This document shows, in pieces, positions 6,060 to 12,829 of a stretch of 12,829 nt of DNA. Position numbers and translations under genes: made by a program. The notes below the pieces were generated by a model. It ran no database searches and was not told the DNA's origin. It saw only the letters and a list, made by a program, of their open reading frames with translations. The stretch comes from Acidobacteria bacterium AH-259-L09 (lineage in GTDB: Bacteria > Acidobacteriota > UBA6911 > RPQK01). How positions within the stretch are numbered: position 1 is the stretch's first letter; the number at the start of each line of letters is the position of its first letter. The DNA is taken from positions 1-12,829 of the forward strand of contig JALLOL010000051.1 in NCBI GenBank assembly GCA_027717875.1. Reading direction: 5' to 3'.

Positions 6060-6064
6060 CTCCT
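6060..6064 (-). promoter_or_regulatory. Ribosome binding site of cinA, overlapping the pgpA stop codon
   Basis: AGGAG on the minus strand, 9 nt before ATG 6050, overlaps the pgpA TAG (6063-6065). It settles the cinA start. Confidence 0.7.
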
Positions 6065-6548
6065 ATTCGATATTCGCTACTAGCGCGAGGACCTTCAATG
6101 AGAGCCCGGCATAAAGTCCTGCAATCAGATCGTCACAGACAATACCGATTCCTCCAGGCAATTTCTCGCTCCTTCGTGCGGGAAAGGGTTTCACAATATC
6201 AAAGAACCGAAACATGGAGAAGCCGACCACCAGGGAAACGATGGAGACAGGAACCCATAACAAACAAAGAATTTGTCCAAGAATCTCATCGATAACGATC
6301 TCGGAGGGGTCAGGATCGCTTTCGGAACGAGAGAATCGGGCCGAAAGAAAAATGGCGGGCAAAGTCAAAACGACTAGAAGGCCCGCCAGAACCATCGTTT
6401 CATGAGCCGGCAGAAGCCAGTGAACAATCCAAACCAGAAATACGGCTTCCAGAGAGCCCCAAGTTCCCGGCGCTAGCGGTAAATAACCAACTCCAAATCC
6501 GGTGACCACAGCACGAACAACTCGATCCAGCTCATTCCTCCGCTTCAA
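6063..6548 (-). CDS. pgpA: Phosphatidylglycerophosphatase A
   Basis: This inner-membrane enzyme removes phosphate from phosphatidylglycerophosphate to make phosphatidylglycerol. From the proposed start it has 161 residues, about the family length. Family motifs are [12 protein letters not shown] (21-32), [10 protein letters not shown] (83-92, acidic residues for the metal site), [15 protein letters not shown] (116-130) and [17 protein letters not shown] (132-148). Hydrophobic segments lie near 34-46, 52-70, 92-112 and 142-158. The start is uncertain: no ATG exists in frame. The frame runs back to a GTG at 6677, but that part is the out-of-frame shadow of yacG, so TTG 6548 (overlapping yacG by 17 bp) is proposed. 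GGAGG lies just inside the gene, so a start a few codons later (CTG or GTG) is also possible. Confidence 0.88.
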   Translation of the reverse strand: MKRRNELDRVVRAVVTGFGVGYLPLAPGTWGSLEAVFLVWIVHWLLPAHETMVLAGLLVVLTLPAIFLSARFSRSESDPDPSEIVIDEILGQILCLLWVPVSIVSLVVGFSMFRFFDIVKPFPARRSEKLPGGIGIVCDDLIAGLYAGLSLKVLALVANIE

Positions 6549-6708
6549 TTTCAGTTTTCGATGCTTTGCGGTCGGGAAGGCGGTATTCTCCGTCAAGCCA
6601 TTTCCCCAGATCAAGAAGTCGGCAGCGCTGGCTGCAGAAAGGGAAAAAGAGGTTATCCTTTGACACCTTTTTATCACAGTGAGGACAGTGAGGAACTCGC
6701 CCTTTCAT
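6532..6708 (-). CDS. yacG: YacG-type zinc-binding protein (DNA gyrase inhibitor family)
   Basis: This is a small gene of 58 residues, easily missed because of its length. It reads [15 protein letters not shown], then [20 protein letters not shown], and ends KTEIEAEE. The four zinc ligands are C8, C11, C25 and C29, and [14 protein letters not shown] is the hallmark of the family. E. coli YacG binds zinc and inhibits gyrase by contact with GyrB; that activity is known only for that homologue. The ATG lies 1 bp after the transglutaminase-gene stop (TAA at 6710-6712). AAGGAG is about 13 nt upstream, inside that gene. Its 3' end probably overlaps the start of pgpA. Position and spacing place it in the middle of the moxR-to-cinA transcription unit. 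Confidence 0.92.
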   Translation of the reverse strand: MKGRVPHCPHCDKKVSKDNLFFPFCSQRCRLLDLGKWLDGEYRLPDRKASKTEIEAEE

Positions 6709-6709
6709 G

Positions 6710-8791
6710 TTAACGCCGCAGCTCCTTCAACCAGCCGTAGACCTTGGACAAATCGGATGGCCCTAGTGGGAAGTGACCGAAGCGGTTGCGATAGTAAAGC
6801 TGAGTAATGAGACTTGGCGACGGATTACCCAAATCCACTTGAATTCTTTCTACAAACTCCGCCGGCGTCTCGGCAGGGCTTTTCACTAACCCCTTTCGAC
6901 CCAAAAGATCTAGCATTTCCAGGTAGTACTCGGGTGCGATCTCCGAGCTTTCCTGCCTCAACACACGCTGCTTCCAAAAGGCGCGAAGATATCTCCTGTA
7001 TCGGTAAGCAATGCAAGGAAGGGTAAGGGCCAGAGGGATCAAAACAAGATAGATTAGCTTTGAAAAATTCCATTCCTTGAAGCGATCCAACCACCTAGAC
7101 TTGGCAAAGTGGTCGAGCTTCAAGGAAATATGGGAGACCTTTATCCACGTGTTGCGAAGATTGTATGCAAGTGAGCGGAAGAACCCGACCTGCTTGACCC
7201 GATCAAAGGTCACAATTTCGGTCCAGAAAATATCGATTGCGTCAAGAAGCTGACCAAACAAATGGCTCAGACTAAACGATTGCTTGGCCACTCTGATCCA
7301 GGGAGTCGCGTCAAACTCCACCCAACCGGGACCGGGAAAGTAACCCTCGACCCAACTGTGTGCGTCCGACTGGCGAACGATGAAGTAATCGCTGAACTCA
7401 TTGAATTCTCCAAGCCGAAATCCATTGACGATTCGAGCAGGAATCCCGATGCTGCGCATCAATATCGCTTGCGCAGTAGCGAAGTACTCACAGTGTCCCG
7501 CCTTGGTCACAAACAGGAAGTCATAAAGAGGATCCTCGGCGGCTGCCGGCTTGTTGTCCAGAGAATAACCGTAGCTTCCTTGCAGAAAATCCTCGATAGC
7601 CAGTGCTTTGTCTACGACGTTGTTGTGGTTCCGTGTCACCGCTTCGGCCAGTGTGTGGATCCGGGGATCAAGGTCCGGCAACTGCAAAGAGCGCCTTCGG
7701 GTCGTTTGCGGGATGGATCCTTCCAACGGGTAGGCCAATTTCTCATCTCGCGAGATGATATCTGAGTAGACAATATACCTAAACAGTCCCCGTCCTCTTC
7801 GATGCATGCTGACTGAACCGTTACCGTCTTTGAAAAAAAACCTTCTCCGGAGCATATCTCCGCTAATCAGAACCATCTCAGGTGCACCGAAGATCACGTT
7901 GCTAAAGGGTTCAAGGAGAATACTTTGCTGAATCAAAAATTCGTTTTCTCGGCGATTTTCAGAAACGAGAATTCCCCCGTAGCTGTCACTTCTGTCAATT
8001 CGATGGAAACCTTCTCTGGTGTTGGACCATCCCCTGCCGTCATAGCGATCAAGAGCAATGCCTCTCCATTTCAGATCCGGAGGCAAATTTCTAACATCCG
8101 TGTCAACCTTTGCTCTCATCACAACGCTCGTGTTGACGATGATCTTTCCGATGTCACCCAGGCTCACTTTGTCCGAGAAGCCGCTCATGTTGAGTTCTAA
8201 ATGCCTGTCCACTCTGAAAAAACCCAACGATACCCGGGGAATAACAAGAAAAATCGGTATCGAAATCAGAATGATAAGTGCTGTAATGACCAACGCTACA
8301 TTGACATATCCTTTCAGAGAAAAGCCCGCCGTGCGGTTTTCCTCGTAAGCCTTTTTACTTTCGAAAAGGATAAAGGTCAGGATTGAGGCAAAGATGTAAA
8401 GCACCAGCGTGGCCAGAAAGGAAATGGAGATTGTGTAGGCGGACGCAAACAGCAAAAAACCGAAGGAGATGAAATAGAGGATCAGATAGTCTCTTTCAGC
8501 TCTTGGAGTAAACAGCTTGACAAGACTGGCAAGGATCAACAAATGGACTGTAGCACTCACAGAATCAGAAAGAGTCAGAGCGTCCACCAAGAAAAAAGCC
8601 ACCAGAGCAAGGAAGACGAGTGACTGCACCCAGTTGGGAAGGTCAAGCACTCTGATGTTCCAACTGGCGACTACGGCTAGAAGATAAAGAGCGGTCACAG
8701 GAACGCCGATTGCTTCGCTTGCGAACAGAGAAATAAATCCCGCAAGCAGCAAAGCGTAGCTGGATAGCTTGAAAGCCTTCTCAAAACTCAT
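6710..8791 (-). CDS. TgpA-like membrane transglutaminase-domain protein (DUF3488)
   Basis: The protein has 693 residues. The N-terminal DUF3488-type region (about 7-190) has roughly six to eight hydrophobic helices. A periplasmic transglutaminase-like domain follows with [20 protein letters not shown] (430-449; nucleophile C434), [13 protein letters not shown] (475-487; H478) and WVEFDATP (490-497; D494), the complete Cys-His-Asp triad. One further helix lies at about 578-598, and a cytoplasmic C-terminal segment (about 615-690) resembles the DUF4129 tail. The order and size match TgpA of Pseudomonas. The substrate is unknown; such proteins accompany MoxR and DUF58 proteins and are linked to envelope functions. 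ATG 8791 follows a weak GAGAAG site. The gene starts 22 bp after the DUF58 stop and ends 1 bp before yacG. Confidence 0.93.
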   Translation of the reverse strand: MSFEKAFKLSSYALLLAGFISLFASEAIGVPVTALYLLAVVASWNIRVLDLPNWVQSLVFLALVAFFLVDALTLSDSVSATVHLLILASLVKLFTPRAERDYLILYFISFGFLLFASAYTISISFLATLVLYIFASILTFILFESKKAYEENRTAGFSLKGYVNVALVITALIILISIPIFLVIPRVSLGFFRVDRHLELNMSGFSDKVSLGDIGKIIVNTSVVMRAKVDTDVRNLPPDLKWRGIALDRYDGRGWSNTREGFHRIDRSDSYGGILVSENRRENEFLIQQSILLEPFSNVIFGAPEMVLISGDMLRRRFFFKDGNGSVSMHRRGRGLFRYIVYSDIISRDEKLAYPLEGSIPQTTRRRSLQLPDLDPRIHTLAEAVTRNHNNVVDKALAIEDFLQGSYGYSLDNKPAAAEDPLYDFLFVTKAGHCEYFATAQAILMRSIGIPARIVNGFRLGEFNEFSDYFIVRQSDAHSWVEGYFPGPGWVEFDATPWIRVAKQSFSLSHLFGQLLDAIDIFWTEIVTFDRVKQVGFFRSLAYNLRNTWIKVSHISLKLDHFAKSRWLDRFKEWNFSKLIYLVLIPLALTLPCIAYRYRRYLRAFWKQRVLRQESSEIAPEYYLEMLDLLGRKGLVKSPAETPAEFVERIQVDLGNPSPSLITQLYYRNRFGHFPLGPSDLSKVYGWLKELRR

Positions 8792-8813
8792 ACTTCTCTT
8801 GCCATCAAGCTTC

Positions 8814-10079
8814 CTATAGCTGCAGATAATCTACTGCGGGGATACCCTCTAGTCCCACCGAATCACCAGCGGCAAAGAGGATGCACGGTCCTGTCATCTG
8901 CCGCTCATCGAGTCGAACCTGATCTGTGGGTTGCACTCCGGCCAGGTATTCCATGAGCGCCTCATAATCCTGTTTATGTCCATTCACGGTGACCTCAAAC
9001 TCACCGGAACTAAACCTGAACTCGTGGCCTTTCGCTCGGTAGTAGTGTCCGAGAGAGGCGATATAGGAGACCGCTCTTTCGAATTGTTCCAGGTTCGAAG
9101 GAGATCGATCCGGCAAATAGGTGGAAAAGAAGAGACTCAATGGAATCTCTTCCTCTAGAGCAAAATCTTTAATCATTAGGCGGGCGAGCTTAGCGGTGGA
9201 TTTCCAGTGAACGAAGCGTGCGTTATCACCACTCTGGTAGTGGCGAATGTTGTAAAGTTCGCTGCCCGAGCCCCGACGGTTCTTCTCTTCCACCCCTTGA
9301 AGGTGGGGATAACGGAAAAAAAGCCCGTTCAAATCCCGCAGCGCCGGATAAACCACGATGTTTCCTAAAGCGTCTAGTTTTCTACCCCGCCAGAAAAATC
9401 CAAATGGGAAAGTTGTCCTAACCTCAAAGCCCTGCACAGGATAGATCCCTCTGCGGACGAATTCGCAGTGCAGGCTCAGTCTCAACTTTTCGCCGGCTCG
9501 AACGTAGGGGAAGCTTTTCTCCTGCACGAAGAAATCTGTATCTTCGGAATCTCCTTTTTCTTTGTTCTCTCCTTTGAGTTTAAGAGCAAAGGAGGGAAAG
9601 AATTTCTTAAGATTGTGCAACGTGATCAGAAACACTGCTTTCTGGCCGACATGGATCGTCTCTGGAACATTGAGGCTAATCTTGAGGCCAAAGAGAACCA
9701 GGTTGGCCACAATCCCGGAAACTATCAGGGAGGCCAATAGAAATGAAAGAATTAGAATCAGTAAGTTGTTGCCTGTATTGAAAGTCGCAAAGGCAATAAT
9801 GAAAACAATCAGAATGAAGAAAGTACCTCGCTGAGTAAAACGAAAAAAGCGCAGATTGTTCAAAAAATTGAGCCTGACACCGTCCAAGAGCCTAGGAACC
9901 AGTGTCACACTGACCACGAAAGCAAAAATCAAAGCAATGATCGCCAGGAAAGCGGCGGCGTAGAATTGCCCGTTGCGCCGTGCCATGGAACTGAAAACTG
10001 CCAAAATGAACGCGGAAAACAGAAAAAAAGTAGGCCAGAAGAACTCCTTAATACCCTTAATCTTCACCCAGTTGAACAT
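8814..10079 (-). CDS. DUF58 domain membrane protein, MoxR partner
   Basis: The protein has 421 residues. Four hydrophobic segments in the N-terminal third (about 14-31, 38-60, 86-101, 106-131) are followed by a beta-rich region and the DUF58 domain. The signature runs GSELYNIRHYQSGD (272-285), ARFVHWKSTAKLARLMIKDF (287-306). This is the characteristic (L/I)RxYxxGDxxRxIHW block with H291, W292 and K293 conserved. RRGIYPVQGFEVRTTFPFGF (209-228) is also typical. Many family members have two N-terminal helices; the extra pair here may be a feature of this lineage. Its function is not defined biochemically; it usually works with a MoxR ATPase. ATG 10079 is 4 bp after the moxR TAA and its stop is 22 bp before the transglutaminase gene, so the three form a transcription unit. 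Confidence 0.92.
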   Translation of the reverse strand: MFNWVKIKGIKEFFWPTFFLFSAFILAVFSSMARRNGQFYAAAFLAIIALIFAFVVSVTLVPRLLDGVRLNFLNNLRFFRFTQRGTFFILIVFIIAFATFNTGNNLLILILSFLLASLIVSGIVANLVLFGLKISLNVPETIHVGQKAVFLITLHNLKKFFPSFALKLKGENKEKGDSEDTDFFVQEKSFPYVRAGEKLRLSLHCEFVRRGIYPVQGFEVRTTFPFGFFWRGRKLDALGNIVVYPALRDLNGLFFRYPHLQGVEEKNRRGSGSELYNIRHYQSGDNARFVHWKSTAKLARLMIKDFALEEEIPLSLFFSTYLPDRSPSNLEQFERAVSYIASLGHYYRAKGHEFRFSSGEFEVTVNGHKQDYEALMEYLAGVQPTDQVRLDERQMTGPCILFAAGDSVGLEGIPAVDYLQL

Positions 10080-10083
10080 CTGA

Positions 10084-11046
10084 TTAAAGTGGGACCTCTA
10101 CTTCCTCAATCAATCCCCGAATAATGGCTTCGGCTTCTTCACTCTTTTGCAGAGGTGAAGAATACTTGGGGCTGACAATCACTCGATGTGAGAAGACAGG
10201 TATAGCCAATTGCTTCAGGTCATCGGGAATGCAGTAATTGCGTCCTTCCAAAAAGGCTTTGGCCTGGGCTGCTCGGTAGAGTGCCATGGCTCCTCGGGGA
10301 CTGATGCCCAAGGCTAAGAATTCGCTTTGCCGGGTAGCTTGAACCAGCGCCATGAGATATTCCAGAAGAATGTCTTCGACTTCCACCTCTTGGACCCGCT
10401 TTTGCCCTTCCATGACCTCTTGAGCCGACATCACGGGTAGCAGCTGCTCAGCTGTGTCATAGCTGATTTGGGAGCGCAGAATCTGTTTCTCGTCCTCTTT
10501 AGCGGGGTAACCCATTTGCAGTCGCATCACAAAGCGGTCTAACTGGGACTCGGGCAAGGGATAGGTACCATGATGTTCAATGGGATTTTGAGTTGCGATC
10601 ACCACAAAAGGTTGGGGAAGGTTATACGTTTCACCTTCTACAGTCACCTTCCCTTCGCTCATCGCCTCCAAAAGAGCACTCTGGGTCTTGGGAGTGGTGC
10701 GATTGATCTCGTCGGCCAGAACGACGTTGGCAAACAGAGGTCCCTTCCGGAACTCAAACTGATGTTCCAACTGGTTAAATATCGAAACACCGGTCAGGTC
10801 TGAAGGGAGAAGATCACTCGTGAACTGGATCCGTTGAAAGGTGCAATCAAAGGATCTGGCTAGCGCATGAGCCAGCGTAGTCTTCCCTACACCGGGAACA
10901 TCCTCGATGAGCACATGGCCTCGAGCCAACAAAGCTACAATGGCCAGTTCTACAACTTCGGGTTTCCCCTTAATGACCCGCTCGACGGAAGCCTGAAGTG
11001 CCCTGATTTGCCTCTCTAACTCGCGCGCGGGAGCTGCACTTTCCAC
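10084..11046 (-). CDS. MoxR family AAA+ ATPase
   Basis: This is a cytoplasmic AAA+ ATPase of 320 residues, the normal length, belonging to the MoxR group, thought to act as chaperones for vWA or DUF58 partners. It shows Walker A EDVPGVGKTT (48-57), Walker B VVLADEINRTTPKTQSALLE (108-127), sensor 1 ATQNP (151-155) with the family-typical IEHHGTYPLPESQLDRF (156-172), and GISPRGAMALYRAAQA in the C-terminal lid. The start is GTG 11046; no ATG lies in frame before Walker A and the binding site is poor, so the exact start is uncertain. A 104-bp gap separates it from ruvB. It heads the DUF58-transglutaminase-yacG-pgpA-cinA run. Confidence 0.93.
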   Translation of the reverse strand: MESAAPARELERQIRALQASVERVIKGKPEVVELAIVALLARGHVLIEDVPGVGKTTLAHALARSFDCTFQRIQFTSDLLPSDLTGVSIFNQLEHQFEFRKGPLFANVVLADEINRTTPKTQSALLEAMSEGKVTVEGETYNLPQPFVVIATQNPIEHHGTYPLPESQLDRFVMRLQMGYPAKEDEKQILRSQISYDTAEQLLPVMSAQEVMEGQKRVQEVEVEDILLEYLMALVQATRQSEFLALGISPRGAMALYRAAQAKAFLEGRNYCIPDDLKQLAIPVFSHRVIVSPKYSSPLQKSEEAEAIIRGLIEEVEVPL

Positions 11047-11121
11047 AATAGTTATGATACTTTTTCCGCTTAGCTCAAAGCAACGCGGGATCTGACCCTG
11101 AGAGGGGGTCGGTGAGCTTGA

Positions 11122-11146
11122 TTCGCGTCCGTTCGCGTTATTCGCG
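11122..11146. repeat. Three TTCGCG repeats just beyond the ruvB stop
   Basis: TTCGCG occurs at 11122-11127, 11132-11137 and 11141-11146 (CGCGAA on the minus strand), spaced 10 and 9 bp. The last copy lies 4 bp beyond the ruvB stop. The block fills part of the gap to moxR and differs from the heptamer family. It might be a dispersed intergenic repeat or a protein binding site. Confidence 0.6.
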
Positions 11147-11150
11147 CGGG

Positions 11151-12176
11151 CTAAAACAGACCTTTCTGGGGCGAAGGCTCGGGTCGAATTCCGAAATGAT
11201 CGTATGCCAGATGGGTCACCATACGCCCGCGTGGAGTGCGGTTGAGGAAGCCAATCTGAATCAGGTAGGGTTCATAAATATCTTCAATGGCGTCCTTTTC
11301 TTCACTGATAGCCGCCGAAATAGTGTTGACACCAACCGGACCGCCACCAAACTTTTCAATAATAGTCAAGAGCAGCTTTCGATCGATCTCATCAAAACCG
11401 AAGCGGTCCACATTGGCCAAGTCCAATCCTTCACAGGCAACCTTATGATCAATCGTACCGTCAGCTCGTACTTCTGCATAATCTCGAACGCGCCTTAAAA
11501 GCCGATTGGCGATTCTCGGCGTCCCCCGGCCTCGCCGTGCAATCTCCAGCGCACCGACCTCATCGATTTCAACCCCCAGAATGTTGGCTGAGCGATGGAC
11601 GATTGTGGTGAGGCTTTCTACATCATAAAAATCCAAACGCTGGATGATCCCGAAACGACCTCGCAGTGGCGAGGTTAGGAGTCCAGTTCGTGTGGTGGCT
11701 CCGACCAGAGTAAAGCTGGGAATATCGATTTTAATGGAACGGGCGCCGGGACCCTCTCCAATGATGATGTCGATTTGAAAATCCTCCATGGCCGGATAAA
11801 GGATCTCTTCGATGGGAGGGGGCAAGCGATGGATCTCATCGATAAAAAGGACATCGTTTTCTTCCAGGTTTGTCAAAATCGCCGCCAGATCCCCGCGCCT
11901 TTCAATGGCCGGGCCCGAGGTTGAGCGAAAATTCACATTCAGCTCATTGGCGAGGATGTGGGCAAGTGTGGTTTTTCCAAGACCCGGGGGGCCAAAGAGT
12001 AAAACATGGTCCAGGGATTCGCGCCGCTGTGATGCCGCTTGGACAGCAACTATGACGCTGTCTTTAACTTTTTTCTGGCCGATGAACTCCCGCAAAACTC
12101 GAGGCCTGAGGCTGTTCTCAAAGATGACCTCCTCGTCCCGGTGCTGAGGATCCATGACACGTTCTTCCGATTGCAT
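11151..12176 (-). CDS. ruvB: Holliday junction branch migration ATPase RuvB
   Basis: This AAA+ motor of 341 residues drives branch migration of Holliday junctions together with RuvA, in the cytoplasm. Clear motifs are Walker [10 protein letters not shown] (62-70), Walker [21 protein letters not shown] (110-129), [20 protein letters not shown] (131-150), sensor 1 [18 protein letters not shown] (159-176) with the likely arginine finger R174, and the C-terminal winged-helix part including [19 protein letters not shown]. The ATG is 2 bp after the ruvA TAA. A second ATG at codon 8 (12155) has a GGAAG 8 nt upstream and could be the true start. The length is close to E. coli RuvB. Confidence 0.98.
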   Translation of the reverse strand: MQSEERVMDPQHRDEEVIFENSLRPRVLREFIGQKKVKDSVIVAVQAASQRRESLDHVLLFGPPGLGKTTLAHILANELNVNFRSTSGPAIERRGDLAAILTNLEENDVLFIDEIHRLPPPIEEILYPAMEDFQIDIIIGEGPGARSIKIDIPSFTLVGATTRTGLLTSPLRGRFGIIQRLDFYDVESLTTIVHRSANILGVEIDEVGALEIARRGRGTPRIANRLLRRVRDYAEVRADGTIDHKVACEGLDLANVDRFGFDEIDRKLLLTIIEKFGGGPVGVNTISAAISEEKDAIEDIYEPYLIQIGFLNRTPRGRMVTHLAYDHFGIRPEPSPQKGLF

Positions 12177-12178
12177 TC

Positions 12179-12775
12179 TTATGCTCGAATCCTTCTTAGA
12201 GATTTTCTCAAAAGCTCCTCAAAACGGTCAGTGTGGCCTTCTTCCAGTGCCTTGGCCACCGCCTTCTCGGCTGTGTTCTTGGGGTAGCCTAGATTGACCA
12301 GCGCCGAAACAACATCCGCCTGAAGAAAGCCCGGCACACCCTCCTTCTTGGCCTCCTCAACTTCAGGAAATAATTCCACCACCTTGTCTTTCATTTCCAC
12401 AACAAGGCGCTCGGCGGTTTTTTTACCAACCCCCGGAATCCTGTTGAGCTTGACAACTTCACCATCCATCACCGCCTGGACAAACTCGTCGACTGGAAGC
12501 CCAGAAAGAATCGTAACCCCCAGCTTTGGCCCGATTCCGGACACCTGAATCAGTTGCGTGAAAAGCTTCTTCTCCTTACTTGTCCGAAAGCCATACAACT
12601 TGAGGGCATTTTCCTTTACATGAGTATAGATACGCAGACTGACAGTCTCGCCAATTTCTCCGAGCTCGTAATAAGTAGAAAAAGGAATCAGAACTTCATA
12701 TCCCACACCACTGACATCCACCACCAACCGACCCGCCGACTTCTCCCTGATTACGCCTTTTAAGTGGGCGATCAT
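12179..12775 (-). CDS. ruvA: Holliday junction DNA-binding protein RuvA
   Basis: This protein of 198 residues is the tetrameric Holliday-junction binder that loads RuvB. Domain I (OB fold, about 1-63) begins [12 protein letters not shown]. Domain II carries two helix-hairpin-helix motifs, [16 protein letters not shown] (78-93) and [19 protein letters not shown] (113-131), with the acidic turn between them less marked than in E. coli. Domain III (about 150-198) contains [20 protein letters not shown], which contacts RuvB. ATG 12775 has no Shine-Dalgarno; instead a TATAAT lies only 9 nt upstream, so the mRNA may be leaderless. ruvC may lie beyond the window edge, but the heptamer repeat and promoter here suggest ruvAB is transcribed on its own. 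Confidence 0.97.
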   Translation of the reverse strand: MIAHLKGVIREKSAGRLVVDVSGVGYEVLIPFSTYYELGEIGETVSLRIYTHVKENALKLYGFRTSKEKKLFTQLIQVSGIGPKLGVTILSGLPVDEFVQAVMDGEVVKLNRIPGVGKKTAERLVVEMKDKVVELFPEVEEAKKEGVPGFLQADVVSALVNLGYPKNTAEKAVAKALEEGHTDRFEELLRKSLRRIRA

Positions 12776-12784
12776 TGCGGGCAG

Positions 12785-12814
12785 ATTATAATGTGATGAA
12801 GATCAAATTGACAG
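12785..12814 (-). promoter_or_regulatory. Putative ruvAB promoter
   Basis: On the minus strand a perfect TATAAT (12785-12790) and CTGTCA (12809-12814, 4 of 6 to TTGACA) are 18 bp apart. Expected initiation is about 12776-12780, only 1-5 nt before the ruvA ATG. The -35 element falls in a unit of the heptamer repeat family. Confidence 0.55.
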
Positions 12815-12829
12815 GAGTCAGAATCCAGA
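12809..12829. repeat. Start of another heptamer repeat array at the window edge
   Basis: Read on the minus strand, the last 21 bases are TCTGGAT, TCTGACT, CCTGTCA. These nearly repeat 1446-1466 (TCTGGAT, TCTGGCT, CCTGACT), here in the opposite orientation. The array probably continues beyond the window. Confidence 0.65.

Noticed and set aside
7262..7765. Plus-strand 167-residue frame opposite the transglutaminase gene
   Set aside because: The minus strand encodes the complete catalytic domain here, so this is an antisense shadow.

Overview
The window is a gene-dense bacterial chromosome segment with one gene on the + strand (98-1276) and a long run of minus-strand genes from about 12.8 kb down to 1.47 kb. 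An ADP-heptose-type sugar kinase and a GT9 heptosyltransferase point to a Gram-negative with a heptose-containing lipopolysaccharide. GC looks near 50%. The mix (ruvAB, MoxR/DUF58/TgpA, yacG-pgpA-cinA, thpR, Trm112-like, heptose genes) would suit Acidobacteriota or a related deep-branching Gram-negative phylum. That is an impression from gene content only; no phylogenetic marker was tested.

Layout, read in the direction of transcription from the right end. ruvA-ruvB (Holliday junction branch migration) come first, with a good TATAAT box directly in front of ruvA. Next is a cell-envelope type cluster of MoxR ATPase, DUF58 membrane protein and TgpA-like transglutaminase. It runs with very tight spacing into yacG (58 aa), pgpA (phosphatidylglycerophosphatase A) and cinA (NMN amidohydrolase family). 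Behind cinA lies a 338-bp gap holding what looks like the remnant of a HEPN-domain gene. thpR (RNA 2',3'-cyclic phosphodiesterase) follows, then a Trm112-like protein, a heptosyltransferase and a heptose kinase, the last three touching or overlapping. On the left, a CaCA-family (sodium/calcium exchanger-like) membrane protein is convergent to the kinase.

The most unusual content is in the gaps between genes. A degenerate heptanucleotide tandem repeat (units such as TCAGTTG, TCAGCTG, TCTGGAT, TCTGACT) fills the convergent gap 1266-1466. It recurs on both sides of the thpR/Trm112 gap (3731-3791 and 3893-3915), partly in inverted orientation, and starts again at the right window edge (12809-12829). 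It overlaps or touches the stop codons of three genes. Because each minus-strand unit of the main form carries TGA and the period is 7, it gives stops in all three frames within 21 bp. A separate TTCGCG repeat cluster lies a few bases beyond the ruvB stop. I see no CRISPR array, tRNA, rRNA, transposase or phage gene.
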